Assembly (NCBI GenBank): GCA_937896705.1
Contig: CALBOC010000259.1
Coordinates: 1 to 6,284 of the forward strand
Direction: 5' to 3'
Source of the DNA: an uncultured Micrococcaceae bacterium
GTDB taxonomy: Bacteria; Actinomycetota; Actinomycetes; Actinomycetales; Micrococcaceae
Length of the DNA: 6,284 nt
The translations under genes and the position numbers were made by a program. Shown here one piece after another: positions 1 to 6,284 of the stretch (the stretch's first letter is position 1; each line of letters begins with the position of its first letter). The notes under the pieces were generated by a model. That model was given only the letters and a program-made list of their open reading frames with translations. It searched no databases and had not been told where the DNA came from.

Positions 1-701
<701 letters not shown>

Positions 702-703
702 TC

Positions 704-734
704 ATCTTAGAGGAAAACTGCCCCAGATGGTGAA
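704..734 (-). promoter_or_regulatory. possible gdhA promoter
   Basis: On the minus strand TAAGAT (complement of 704-709) fits the actinobacterial -10 pattern TANNNT. A weak -35-like TTCACC (complement of 729-734) lies 19 nt upstream, longer than ideal. Transcription would begin near 697 and leave a leader of about 90 nt before gdhA. If right, the 24-bp dyad at 725-748 covers the -35 region and the 15-bp dyad at 678-692 lies just downstream of the start point. Weakly supported, as the -35 is poor and short TANNNT matches are common. Confidence 0.3.
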
Positions 735-748
735 ACGTTGCACTATCT
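725..748. promoter_or_regulatory. 24-bp near-perfect palindrome, candidate operator (CRP/GlxR-like spacing)
   Basis: Left half AGATGGTGAAAC (725-736) and right half GTTGCACTATCT (737-748) pair at 10 of 12 positions; the mismatches are 729/744 and 733/740. The core GGTGA-N6-GCACT has the spacing of a CRP/GlxR site (TGTGA-N6-TCACA) and matches it at 7 of 10 positions, better in the left half. GlxR-type regulation of gdh is known in Corynebacterium, which makes this identity worth considering but not established. It lies between the divergent gdhA and perM genes, about 80 bp before perM. Confidence 0.5.
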
Positions 749-779
749 ACGACCCGATTTCGCTCACAGTCTGCGCGTT

Positions 780-823
780 TATCGTGCCAATCAGACTCCG
801 ACGGGTCAACAAGTGGCACGATA
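780..823 (+). promoter_or_regulatory. nested inverted repeat abutting the perM start
   Basis: TATCGTGCCA (780-789) and TGGCACGATA (814-823) form a perfect 10-bp inverted repeat. Inside it GACTC (794-798) and GGGTC (803-807) form a 5-bp stem with one G-T pair around a CGAC loop, so the whole 44 nt could fold as a two-tier hairpin in RNA. The right arm ends at the first base of the weak Shine-Dalgarno AGGA (823-826) of perM. The left arm contains TATCGT (780-785), which fits the TANNNT -10 pattern. It may therefore be a translational hairpin, an operator over the promoter, or both in different contexts. Confidence 0.5.
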
Positions 824-827
824 GGAC

Positions 828-2105
828 ATGATGAGCACCACCACTAGACCCAAAACGTTTCCCATGCCCTTGTGGTTACAAGGCATCATGGAAGCCTTGG
901 CTGCCGCATTCGTGAGCGCCGGCATCATTGTGGTGCCCGTGGCTATCATGTGGCTCACCGGAGCTTTCGCCCAGATGTCGCTTAGCGATGCCGGTGCCCT
1001 GGGTGCCTACACCTGGCTTTCAAGTTTTGGGGTGCCACTACAACTGACCAGCCTCGAAACCGAAGAGGCGATGGGAACCTGGTGGTTCATCCCCCTGGGG
1101 CTGCTTATGGTGTGGTTACTGCTGGCACGACGTGCCGGCAAACGACTCGCAAGAGCCTCCAAACTCAAAACTCTTTGGCAACCGACCCTCGGCGCGGTAG
1201 CCGCTTTCACGTTTTTTGTCTGGGGCACCAACACGTTAGTCAGCATGGACACGGTGGAGCTGAACCCGACGGTGGCGGTCGTGCTGCCCAGCTTGGTCTT
1301 TACCATCGGCTACACCTGGGGCGCCCTCGGATATTTTCGGCAACCGATTGGCGAATACCTCGTCCAACGCGTGGATCAACTCTCCGACAACGCACGCAAC
1401 ATCTGGCACTACCTCTGGGCGCTGCTGCGCGCCGGAGTCATCGGGCTCGCCGGGGCGTGGGCCATCGCAGCGATAGTGCTGACCGTCCAAGTGGGGATCC
1501 ACTGGGCCGACGTCACCGACGCGTACCAGCGATTAGACGCCGGGATCGTCGGGGGACTGGTGATCACCCTGCTGCAAATTCTGGTGTTGCCCAACATGGT
1601 CGCCTGGACAATCAGTTACCTGACCGGGGCCGGCTTTCGCATCGGCGCCACCGAAATCTCCCCGGCTGGCACCCTGGCTGAGACCCAACCGGCAGTACCG
1701 ATCTTTGCTGCGATCCCAATGGAGCAGAGCATCGATGCCCACTGGTGGGTGCTATTGCTGTTAGCCGTGGCGGGCATCGTGGCCGGCTGGTGGTTCTTCG
1801 GGGCTGGAGAAAACCACCTGGAAGACCTCATCATCGCCAAAATCCCGCACCATGCGACCGCGATCACCCTGGCCGTGCTGGCCACCGGCGCAACCATCGG
1901 TCTGACCTCCGGGGTGCTCTGCCTGGGGGTCATGTGGCTGGCCAACGGGTCATGGGCCATCGGATCCCTAGCCGTGATGGGCGCCCCGCTGTGGAGCAGT
2001 GCAGGCCTGTTTGCCGCCCACATCGGCATCGGGGCAGCCGTCGGGTATGCGCTGGCCCCGTTGCGCTATGGCATGACCTCGTGGCGCACCGCGACCGAGA
2101 ACTAA
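828..2105 (+). CDS. perM: PerM-like (DUF6350) polytopic membrane protein linked to cell division
   Basis: Integral membrane protein of the actinobacterial DUF6350/PerM family; in M. tuberculosis PerM (Rv0955) supports the divisome, and its loss gives a division defect relieved by extra magnesium. The 425-residue product has about nine hydrophobic segments by eye, near 20-48, 84-100, 119-138, 148-168, 200-222, 238-264, 306-324, 345-372 and 391-411. The best family signature is LPNMVAWTISYLTGAGFRIG (254-273), followed by ISPAGTLAETQPAVPIFAAIP and a WW pair at 306-307. There is a short cytoplasmic basic N-terminus and no cleavable signal peptide. Context supports the name, since purN and purH lie downstream as in Rv0955-Rv0957, here with an inverted small gene between. 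Start is ambiguous: two ATGs stand in tandem (828, 831), and the only SD-like AGGA (823-826) sits 1 and 4 nt before them, so 831 may be used. The stop overlaps that of the convergent gene by 4 bp. Confidence 0.85.
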   Translation: MMSTTTRPKTFPMPLWLQGIMEALAAAFVSAGIIVVPVAIMWLTGAFAQMSLSDAGALGAYTWLSSFGVPLQLTSLETEEAMGTWWFIPLGLLMVWLLLARRAGKRLARASKLKTLWQPTLGAVAAFTFFVWGTNTLVSMDTVELNPTVAVVLPSLVFTIGYTWGALGYFRQPIGEYLVQRVDQLSDNARNIWHYLWALLRAGVIGLAGAWAIAAIVLTVQVGIHWADVTDAYQRLDAGIVGGLVITLLQILVLPNMVAWTISYLTGAGFRIGATEISPAGTLAETQPAVPIFAAIPMEQSIDAHWWVLLLLAVAGIVAGWWFFGAGENHLEDLIIAKIPHHATAITLAVLATGATIGLTSGVLCLGVMWLANGSWAIGSLAVMGAPLWSSAGLFAAHIGIGAAVGYALAPLRYGMTSWRTATEN

Positions 2106-2482
2106 TCCCACAAACCGGCCGAATACTCCGACTCGCACTGGGCCTGGCGTGTCTCCGTGAGCGCTTCAGCCATGCATTGTTCATACTGTTGGGTGGGCTC
2201 CCACAAAATAATTTGCGAGGTCGCCACTCCGCCATAAAACAGCGCACCGAGTAATCCAGCGGTGCCAGCAAGCCACACCAACATCGTGTGTTGCCCCTTC
2301 GACGCCAACCGGAACACCCGAATCGCAGCCACCACCGCGGTCAACGCAAAGAGCGGCGCGATCACCTTATAGGGCAGCGGCAACACCACCCCGGCGTAGG
2401 TGGCAACCAGCGCGGCCACCAGCCACAAGACCCCATTGGCAACACCACGACGATCTACACGCTGCGGGTCTTGTCCGGTCAT
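2102..2482 (-). CDS. small three-helix membrane protein of unknown function
   Basis: Not assigned to a named family. Read from ATG 2482 it is 126 aa: a short polar, basic N-terminus (QDPQRVDRRG), three hydrophobic segments near 18-36, 39-57 and 67-91, then a charged tail of about 33 residues with two cysteines (C103 and C116) in the pattern QYEQC...RQAQCESEY. The layout resembles short uncharacterised actinobacterial membrane proteins I have seen ending in a similar cysteine-containing tail, but this is recollection, not a search. A longer version from GTG 2503 (133 aa) is possible. I prefer ATG 2482 because AAGGAAGG (complement of 2493-2500) lies 10 nt upstream, whereas only a weak GAAGAAG precedes the GTG. 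The gene is convergent with perM (stops overlap by 4 bp) and divergent from purN. The hydrophobic pattern and codon use similar to its neighbours argue that it is real. Confidence 0.75.
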   Translation of the reverse strand: MTGQDPQRVDRRGVANGVLWLVAALVATYAGVVLPLPYKVIAPLFALTAVVAAIRVFRLASKGQHTMLVWLAGTAGLLGALFYGGVATSQIILWEPTQQYEQCMAEALTETRQAQCESEYSAGLWD

Positions 2483-2492
2483 GCTGCTGGCG

Positions 2493-2500
2493 CCTTCCTT
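2493..2500 (-). promoter_or_regulatory. ribosome binding site deciding the small membrane protein start
   Basis: The minus strand reads AAGGAAGG here, 10 nt before ATG 2482. It lies inside the extended reading frame that would start at GTG 2503, and so favours the shorter 126-residue product. Confidence 0.55.
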
Positions 2501-2526
2501 CACGACTTCTTCGGGGCCAATACCTA

Positions 2527-2532
2527 AGTGTA
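2527..2532 (-). promoter_or_regulatory. possible -10 box for the small membrane protein gene
   Basis: The minus strand reads TACACT, a TANNNT match, placing a transcription start near 2520 and a leader of about 38 nt to ATG 2482. No convincing -35 is visible. It stands back to back with the proposed purN -10 at 2546-2551. Weak evidence. Confidence 0.25.
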
Positions 2533-2545
2533 GAGACCACGTCCT

Positions 2546-2551
2546 TAGACT
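2546..2551 (+). promoter_or_regulatory. -10 box of a probable leaderless purN promoter
   Basis: TAGACT fits the actinobacterial -10 pattern and ends 7 nt before the purN ATG (2559), the usual distance from -10 to transcription start. The mRNA would then begin at or within a base or two of the A of ATG. No Shine-Dalgarno sequence is present before this ATG, which is what a leaderless gene should look like. The box lies in a tandem TAGAC repeat (2546-2555). The -35 position (about 2523-2528, CCTAAG) is not consensus, which is common in actinobacteria. Confidence 0.55.
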
Positions 2552-2558
2552 AGACGGT

Positions 2559-3164
2559 ATGCGCTTGGTGGTATTACTCTCCGGTTCCGGATCAAACTTT
2601 CAAACCCTCATCGATGCCGTGGCAGCCAACGACCTGGCCGTCGACATCGTGGCGGCAGGATCCGATGTGCCAGATGCCTACGGCCTGACCCGCGCCCAAA
2701 CCGCCGGTATCGAGACTTTTGTGGTCAACTACACCGACTACCCCTCCCGGGCCGCCTGGACCACTGCGCTCGCAGACACCGTGGCCACCTATGTCCCCGA
2801 TGTCGTGTTGTCTTCGGGGCTGATGCGAATCGTGGGGGAAGAATTCATCACCCGTTTTGCCGGCCGGTTCATCAACACTCACCCGGCGTTACTGCCAGCC
2901 TTCCCTGGCGCACACGCGGTCGCTGATGCCCTGGATGCCGGAGTCGTCATCACCGGCACCACGCTGCACATCGTCGACGCGGGGGTCGACACCGGACCCA
3001 TCCTGGATCAACGTGCCGTCCCGATTGCACCCGAGGACGACGCCGAGACGCTCCACGCCAAAATCAAAGTCGCCGAACGACAAATGCTGTTAGATAATCT
3101 GGCCTTGTTGGCCGCCGGTACCACCCCAACCCAATTGATCCCGCCCTATGCCAAACCGCGCTAG
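2559..3164 (+). CDS. purN: phosphoribosylglycinamide formyltransferase (GART), folate-dependent
   Basis: Cytoplasmic enzyme transferring a formyl group from 10-formyltetrahydrofolate to glycinamide ribonucleotide, the third step of de novo purine synthesis. The 201-residue product is the normal PurN length. Key motifs are in place: the N-terminal beta strand and phosphate-binding SGSGSN (8-13), LMRIVGEEF (88-96), and INTHPALLPAFPG (105-117) with N106 and H108. D144 in GVDTGPIL (142-149) completes the N106/H108/D144 catalytic triad at the same numbering as E. coli PurN. The frame is open upstream to 2400, but those 53 codons are in the divergent gene and unrelated to the family, so the ATG at 2559, where MRLVVLLSGSGSN begins, is chosen. 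No SD precedes it; a -10 box 7 nt upstream suggests leaderless translation. purH follows after 61 nt. Confidence 0.96.
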   Translation: MRLVVLLSGSGSNFQTLIDAVAANDLAVDIVAAGSDVPDAYGLTRAQTAGIETFVVNYTDYPSRAAWTTALADTVATYVPDVVLSSGLMRIVGEEFITRFAGRFINTHPALLPAFPGAHAVADALDAGVVITGTTLHIVDAGVDTGPILDQRAVPIAPEDDAETLHAKIKVAERQMLLDNLALLAAGTTPTQLIPPYAKPR

Positions 3165-3167
3165 AAT
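3162..3167 (+). promoter_or_regulatory. possible internal -10 box before purH
   Basis: TAGAAT, close to consensus TATAAT, overlaps the purN stop codon and lies 59 nt before the purH start. The best -35-like element upstream (TTGATC, 3135-3140) is 21 nt away, which is too far, so this is a weak candidate for a secondary purH promoter. Confidence 0.2.
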
Positions 3168-3225
3168 GACGCGAGGAGATCACCTGGCAACGGTGAGGAA
3201 CAACACTGCCTAAAGGAGCACCCCT

Positions 3226-4890
3226 GTGACCACGACATTGGATCAGATCCCGGTAAAGCGCGCACTGGTATCCGTCTACGATAAAACCGGATTAGCCGAA
3301 CTTGCCCAGGGTCTTGCCGCAGCGGGCGTGGAAATCGTCTCAACCGGTTCCACGGCCTCGATAATCCAGGGTGCAGGTGTTGCCGTCACCGAGGTCGCCG
3401 AGGTCACCGGCTTTCCCGAGGTTCTGGGCGGGCGGGTCAAAACGCTACACCCGTTTATTCACTCCGGGGTGCTGGCCGATAAGAACGTCGACAGTCACAT
3501 GACTCAGCTGGCCGAACACGACATCGCACCGTTTGATCTGGTGGTTGTGAACCTCTACCCGTTTGTCGAAACCGTCGCCTCCGGTGCCAGCCAGCCCGAA
3601 GCGATCGAGCAAATCGATATCGGTGGGCCCACCATGGTCCGTGCCGCAGCAAAAAACCACGGCTCGGTCGCCATTGTCACCAACCCCGAGGCCTACCACG
3701 ACATCCTCACCGCCGTGGCAAACGGCGGTTTCACCCTAGCCCAGCGTCAGCGTCTGGCCGTCGAAGCCTTCGCCCACACGGCCTCCTATGACACCGCGGT
3801 TGCCACCTGGATGGCCGATAATTTCGACGACGCCGAGCACCCCGCCTACGCCGGTCACGCTTTAGAACTCAAAGAGTCCCTGCGCTATGGCGAAAACCCA
3901 CACCAACCGGCGGCGATTTACACCACCACGACCACCCCCGCCCCGGGGGTTGCCCAAGCAAGCCTGCTGCACGGCAAAGCCATGAGCTTCAACAACTACG
4001 TCGATGCTGATGCCGCCATTCGCGCGGCCTACACCTTCACCGACCCGGCCGTCGCCGTGATCAAACACGCCAACCCATGCGGTCTAGCGGTCGCCTCGGC
4101 CGATGCCAAGGATGCGATTGCCGATGCCCACCGTAAAGCCCACGCGACCGACCCGGTCTCGGCCTTCGGTGGGGTCATTGCCGCCAACCGGCCCGTCTCT
4201 GCAGCCATGGCCGCCCAGGTTAAAGACATCTTTACCGAGGTCGTGGTCGCGCCAAGCTTCACCCCGGAAGCACTCGAGATTCTGACGACCAAGAAAAACA
4301 TTCGCCTGTTGCAGCTGCCAGACGGTTTTACGCTGGACACCAAAGAGTTCAAACAGATCTCCGGTGGCATGCTGGTTCAAGACGCCGACATGTACCAAGC
4401 CCCGGGTGACAATCCCACCAACTGGGAACTAGTGGCCGGGGAGCCCGCCGATGAGCAAACCATGGCCGATTTGGTCTTCGCCTGGGAAGCTGTAAGGGCA
4501 CCAAAATCCAACGCCATCCTGCTGGCCGCAGATCAAGCTGCTGTGGGCATCGGAATGGGCCAGGTCAACCGGTTAGACTCCTGCCGCTTGGCCATCGAAC
4601 GAGCCAACACCCTGGGGGCGGCGTCCACCGGGGCACAAGACGTGTCAACCCCGGGTGGGGCCGAGAATGTCACGGCCACCAATGCACCGGATCGGGCAAC
4701 CGGTTCGGTAGCCGCATCCGATGCGTTCTTCCCCTTTGCCGACGGGCTACAAATCTTGGTTGACGCCGGTGTGCGCGCCGTGGTCCAACCGGGCGGCTCG
4801 ATGCGCGATGATGAAGTGATCGAAGCTGCCAAAGCGGCTGGCATCACGATGTATCTGACCGGGGGAGCACGTCACTTTTACCACGGATAA
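3226..4890 (+). CDS. purH: bifunctional AICAR formyltransferase / IMP cyclohydrolase
   Basis: Cytoplasmic enzyme for the last two steps of IMP synthesis: formylation of AICAR with 10-formyl-THF, then ring closure of FAICAR. 554 aa, somewhat longer than the usual 510-530. The N-terminal IMP cyclohydrolase (MGS-like) domain, about 10-200, has VSVYDKTGL (15-23), STGSTAS (39-45), [15 protein letters not shown] (62-76), VVNLYPF (107-113) and [14 protein letters not shown] (131-144). The C-terminal AICAR transformylase domain has LRYGENPHQ (219-227), [12 protein letters not shown] (253-264), the catalytic pair K280-H281 in KHANPCG, AFGGV (313-317), KSNAI (427-431), [14 protein letters not shown] (443-456) and [10 protein letters not shown] (498-507). 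The extra length is a polar Ala/Gly/Ser/Thr/Asn-rich stretch at about 465-492. It ends [10 protein letters not shown], slightly longer than the common TGxRHFxH ending. Start is GTG with AAAGGAG (3212-3218) 7 nt upstream. Probably co-transcribed with purN (61-nt gap) and mgtE (30-nt gap). Confidence 0.97.
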   Translation: MTTTLDQIPVKRALVSVYDKTGLAELAQGLAAAGVEIVSTGSTASIIQGAGVAVTEVAEVTGFPEVLGGRVKTLHPFIHSGVLADKNVDSHMTQLAEHDIAPFDLVVVNLYPFVETVASGASQPEAIEQIDIGGPTMVRAAAKNHGSVAIVTNPEAYHDILTAVANGGFTLAQRQRLAVEAFAHTASYDTAVATWMADNFDDAEHPAYAGHALELKESLRYGENPHQPAAIYTTTTTPAPGVAQASLLHGKAMSFNNYVDADAAIRAAYTFTDPAVAVIKHANPCGLAVASADAKDAIADAHRKAHATDPVSAFGGVIAANRPVSAAMAAQVKDIFTEVVVAPSFTPEALEILTTKKNIRLLQLPDGFTLDTKEFKQISGGMLVQDADMYQAPGDNPTNWELVAGEPADEQTMADLVFAWEAVRAPKSNAILLAADQAAVGIGMGQVNRLDSCRLAIERANTLGAASTGAQDVSTPGGAENVTATNAPDRATGSVAASDAFFPFADGLQILVDAGVRAVVQPGGSMRDDEVIEAAKAAGITMYLTGGARHFYHG

Positions 4891-4920
4891 CACTCAAACC
4901 CACGCCACAAGGGGGTACGC

Positions 4921-6284
4921 ATGACAGAGCCGCAGGAAGCCACCTTTGGCCAGCTCGAAGAAGAACTCTGGGATCTGTTGCGTGCTAAAGAATATGCAGC
5001 CGCAGCAGAACTGTTACGCGGCCTGCGTATCGCCGCGGTAGAACGCCTACTTGACCGGACCCCACCGGCTCTGATGCCGGTGGCCTTCCGCCTGTTAGAT
5101 AAAGACGTTGCCGTAGAAGTCTTCGGCAACATGGAGCCCTCTTTCCAATCGGATCTGATCGACGGACTGGCCGATGAACACGACCAAGACTTATTCTCCC
5201 AGCTCCAATCATCCACCCAGGCTCGACTGCTCGACGAGGTGCCAGCCGAAGTCGCCCAACGGCTCCTAGCCAGTCTCGGACCGGCAGAACGCGATGCCGC
5301 CGCCCAAGTCCTGGGATACCCCGAAGACTCGGTGGGGCGGCGCATGACCGTGGTACCCCAAGAACTGGCACCGGAGATGTCGGCCGCCACCGCACTGAAT
5401 ATCATCCGCGACCTAACCATCCCTGAGGCCGAGATCGATAACCTCACCGTACTGCCCGTGGGCTCCACCACCCATAAAGTCCTCGGGCTGATTCATCTGC
5501 CACAGCTGGTCCGGGCCGAACCCGACGAACTGGTCGCCGACTTGATGGAACCCACCGAAACCGTCTCGGTCCACGCCGATGCTGAAGTCGCCGCACGCAC
5601 GGTCGTGCACGACCGCGTCCAAGCGCTGCCGGTCGTTGATGATGCCGAACGGCTCATCGGAATGCTGACCGTGGCTGATGCGCAACTGGTGTTGGAAGAA
5701 GAAGAATCCGAAGACACTTTCCGCTCCGGCGGTGCCGAGCCCCTGGGCCAGCCCTACCTGTCCACCTCGGTCATGCAACTGGTCAAATCACGCATCACCT
5801 GGCTCTTAGTGCTCGGGGTCGGCGCGATCTTGACCGTACAAGTGCTCGGGTATTTTGAAGACACCCTGGCCGCGATGGTCGTACTGACCTTATTCATCCC
5901 GCTACTGACCGGCACCGGTGGGAACACCGGTAACCAGGCCGCCACCACGGTCACCCGTGCCATTGCGCTATCCCAGGTCACCACTCGTGACCTAGGGCGA
6001 GTGGTCGGACGTGAAGCACTGGTGGGTCTGACCGTGGGTCTCCTCCTGGGCACCATCGGATTTGTCGGTGCCGCATTATTTTGGGAAGTAAATATCGGGC
6101 TCGTCATTGGTGCAACGCTAGTGGTCATCTGTACCCTGGCGGCCTCCGTCGGCTCGGTCATGCCGCTGATTGCTTCCAAGATCGGCGTCGACCCGGCGGT
6201 GTTTTCCAACCCGTTCATCTCGACCGTGGTCGATGCCCTCGGCCTGGTGGTCTACTTCCTGATCGCCAAAGCCATTCTTGGCAT
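4921..6284 (+). CDS. mgtE: MgtE family Mg2+ channel/transporter (3' end cut at window edge)
   Basis: Dimeric inner-membrane Mg2+ channel (also able to pass Co2+ in characterised members), gated by cytoplasmic Mg2+ sensing. The 454 visible residues cover almost the whole family length of about 450. Domains in order: alpha-helical N domain (about 12-130, ending LGYPEDSVGRRM), CBS1 (about 138-200), CBS2 (about 205-260, ALPVVD at 235-240 and IGMLTV at 246-251), acidic EEEESED (259-265) leading to the plug helix and PYLSTSV (278-284), then five membrane segments near 292-312, 315-332, 362-388, 392-415 and 432-454. The pore signature GGNTGNQAATTVTRAI is at 333-348. D424 (DPAV) and D438 (VVDALG) have the same 14-residue spacing as D418/D432 of Thermus thermophilus MgtE, D432 being the pore Mg2+ ligand. 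Start is ATG with AAGGGGG (4909-4915) 5 nt upstream. It follows purH by 30 nt, with no terminator visible between, so read-through is likely. The remaining C-terminus should be only a few residues. Confidence 0.95.
   Translation, partial: MTEPQEATFGQLEEELWDLLRAKEYAAAAELLRGLRIAAVERLLDRTPPALMPVAFRLLDKDVAVEVFGNMEPSFQSDLIDGLADEHDQDLFSQLQSSTQARLLDEVPAEVAQRLLASLGPAERDAAAQVLGYPEDSVGRRMTVVPQELAPEMSAATALNIIRDLTIPEAEIDNLTVLPVGSTTHKVLGLIHLPQLVRAEPDELVADLMEPTETVSVHADAEVAARTVVHDRVQALPVVDDAERLIGMLTVADAQLVLEEEESEDTFRSGGAEPLGQPYLSTSVMQLVKSRITWLLVLGVGAILTVQVLGYFEDTLAAMVVLTLFIPLLTGTGGNTGNQAATTVTRAIALSQVTTRDLGRVVGREALVGLTVGLLLGTIGFVGAALFWEVNIGLVIGATLVVICTLAASVGSVMPLIASKIGVDPAVFSNPFISTVVDALGLVVYFLIAKAILG

Noticed and set aside
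2193..2212. Intrinsic terminator for perM at GTGGG-CT-CCCAC
   Set aside because: The stem encloses only two bases and is followed by an A-rich run rather than a T-tract on the plus strand; on the minus strand no T-tract follows either.
1082..2254. Plus-strand frames at 1082-1681 and 1745-2254 within perM
   Set aside because: Arg/Gly/His-rich out-of-frame translations of perM, with no domain features.
2400..2558. N-terminal extension of purN from the upstream in-frame start at 2400
   Set aside because: The 53 extra residues lie over the divergent membrane protein gene and do not resemble PurN, whose conserved N-terminus starts at 2559.
3165..3225. Possible ZTP (pfl) riboswitch before purH, prompted by TCACC (3180-3184) and GGTGA (3192-3196)
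   Set aside because: The gap is only 61 nt, the stem is 5 bp, and the conserved downstream pseudoknot segment (CCGCCUGGGC-like) of that riboswitch is absent.
4891..4920. Mg2+ riboswitch (M-box or ykkC/mgtA-like leader) before mgtE
   Set aside because: Only 30 nt separate purH and mgtE, far too short for an M-box, and no stem is visible.
4878..5471. 197-codon minus-strand open frame opposite mgtE
   Set aside because: The product is Ser/Arg-rich and low in complexity, as expected from the antisense of a GC-biased gene, and mgtE on the plus strand is well supported.

Overview
The window looks like a chromosomal housekeeping segment from an actinobacterium. The main pointer is the PerM(DUF6350)–PurN–PurH gene set, an arrangement known from mycobacteria (Rv0955–Rv0957) and other actinobacteria. 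GC is moderate by eye (roughly 58–60%) and TTA leucine codons are used freely. A lengthened PurH insertion also seems to fit Micrococcales/Micrococcaceae-type organisms better than Streptomyces or Mycobacterium. Genus cannot be fixed from the sequence alone. There is no mobile element, CRISPR array, tRNA, rRNA or phage gene.

Layout: (1) 1–605, minus strand: the N-terminal 201 codons of NADP-type glutamate dehydrogenase (gdhA), cut by the window edge. (2) 606–827: a divergent intergenic region with three separate inverted repeats (678–692, 725–748, 780–823), the most information-rich non-coding DNA here. (3) 828–2105, plus strand: perM, a polytopic membrane protein linked to cell division. (4) 2102–2482, minus strand: a small three-helix membrane protein of unknown function whose stop codon overlaps that of perM by 4 bp. 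(5) 2559–3164, plus strand: purN, which appears to be read from a leaderless promoter. (6) 3226–4890, plus strand: purH. (7) 4921–6284, plus strand: mgtE, a Mg2+ channel, cut a few residues short of its expected end.

How the genes fit together: PurN and PurH carry out the third step and the last two steps of de novo IMP synthesis, both using 10-formyltetrahydrofolate. GdhA makes glutamate, the precursor of the glutamine consumed by the purine pathway. perM loss in Mycobacterium tuberculosis gives a magnesium-dependent division defect, and here a Mg2+ channel follows purH by 30 nt, so a Mg2+/nucleotide/division theme is a reasonable hypothesis. I do not see an obviously new multi-gene system. 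The observations most worth following are the three dyads between gdhA and perM, the leaderless purN promoter, the conserved-looking unknown membrane protein inserted between perM and purN, and the perM–mgtE linkage.
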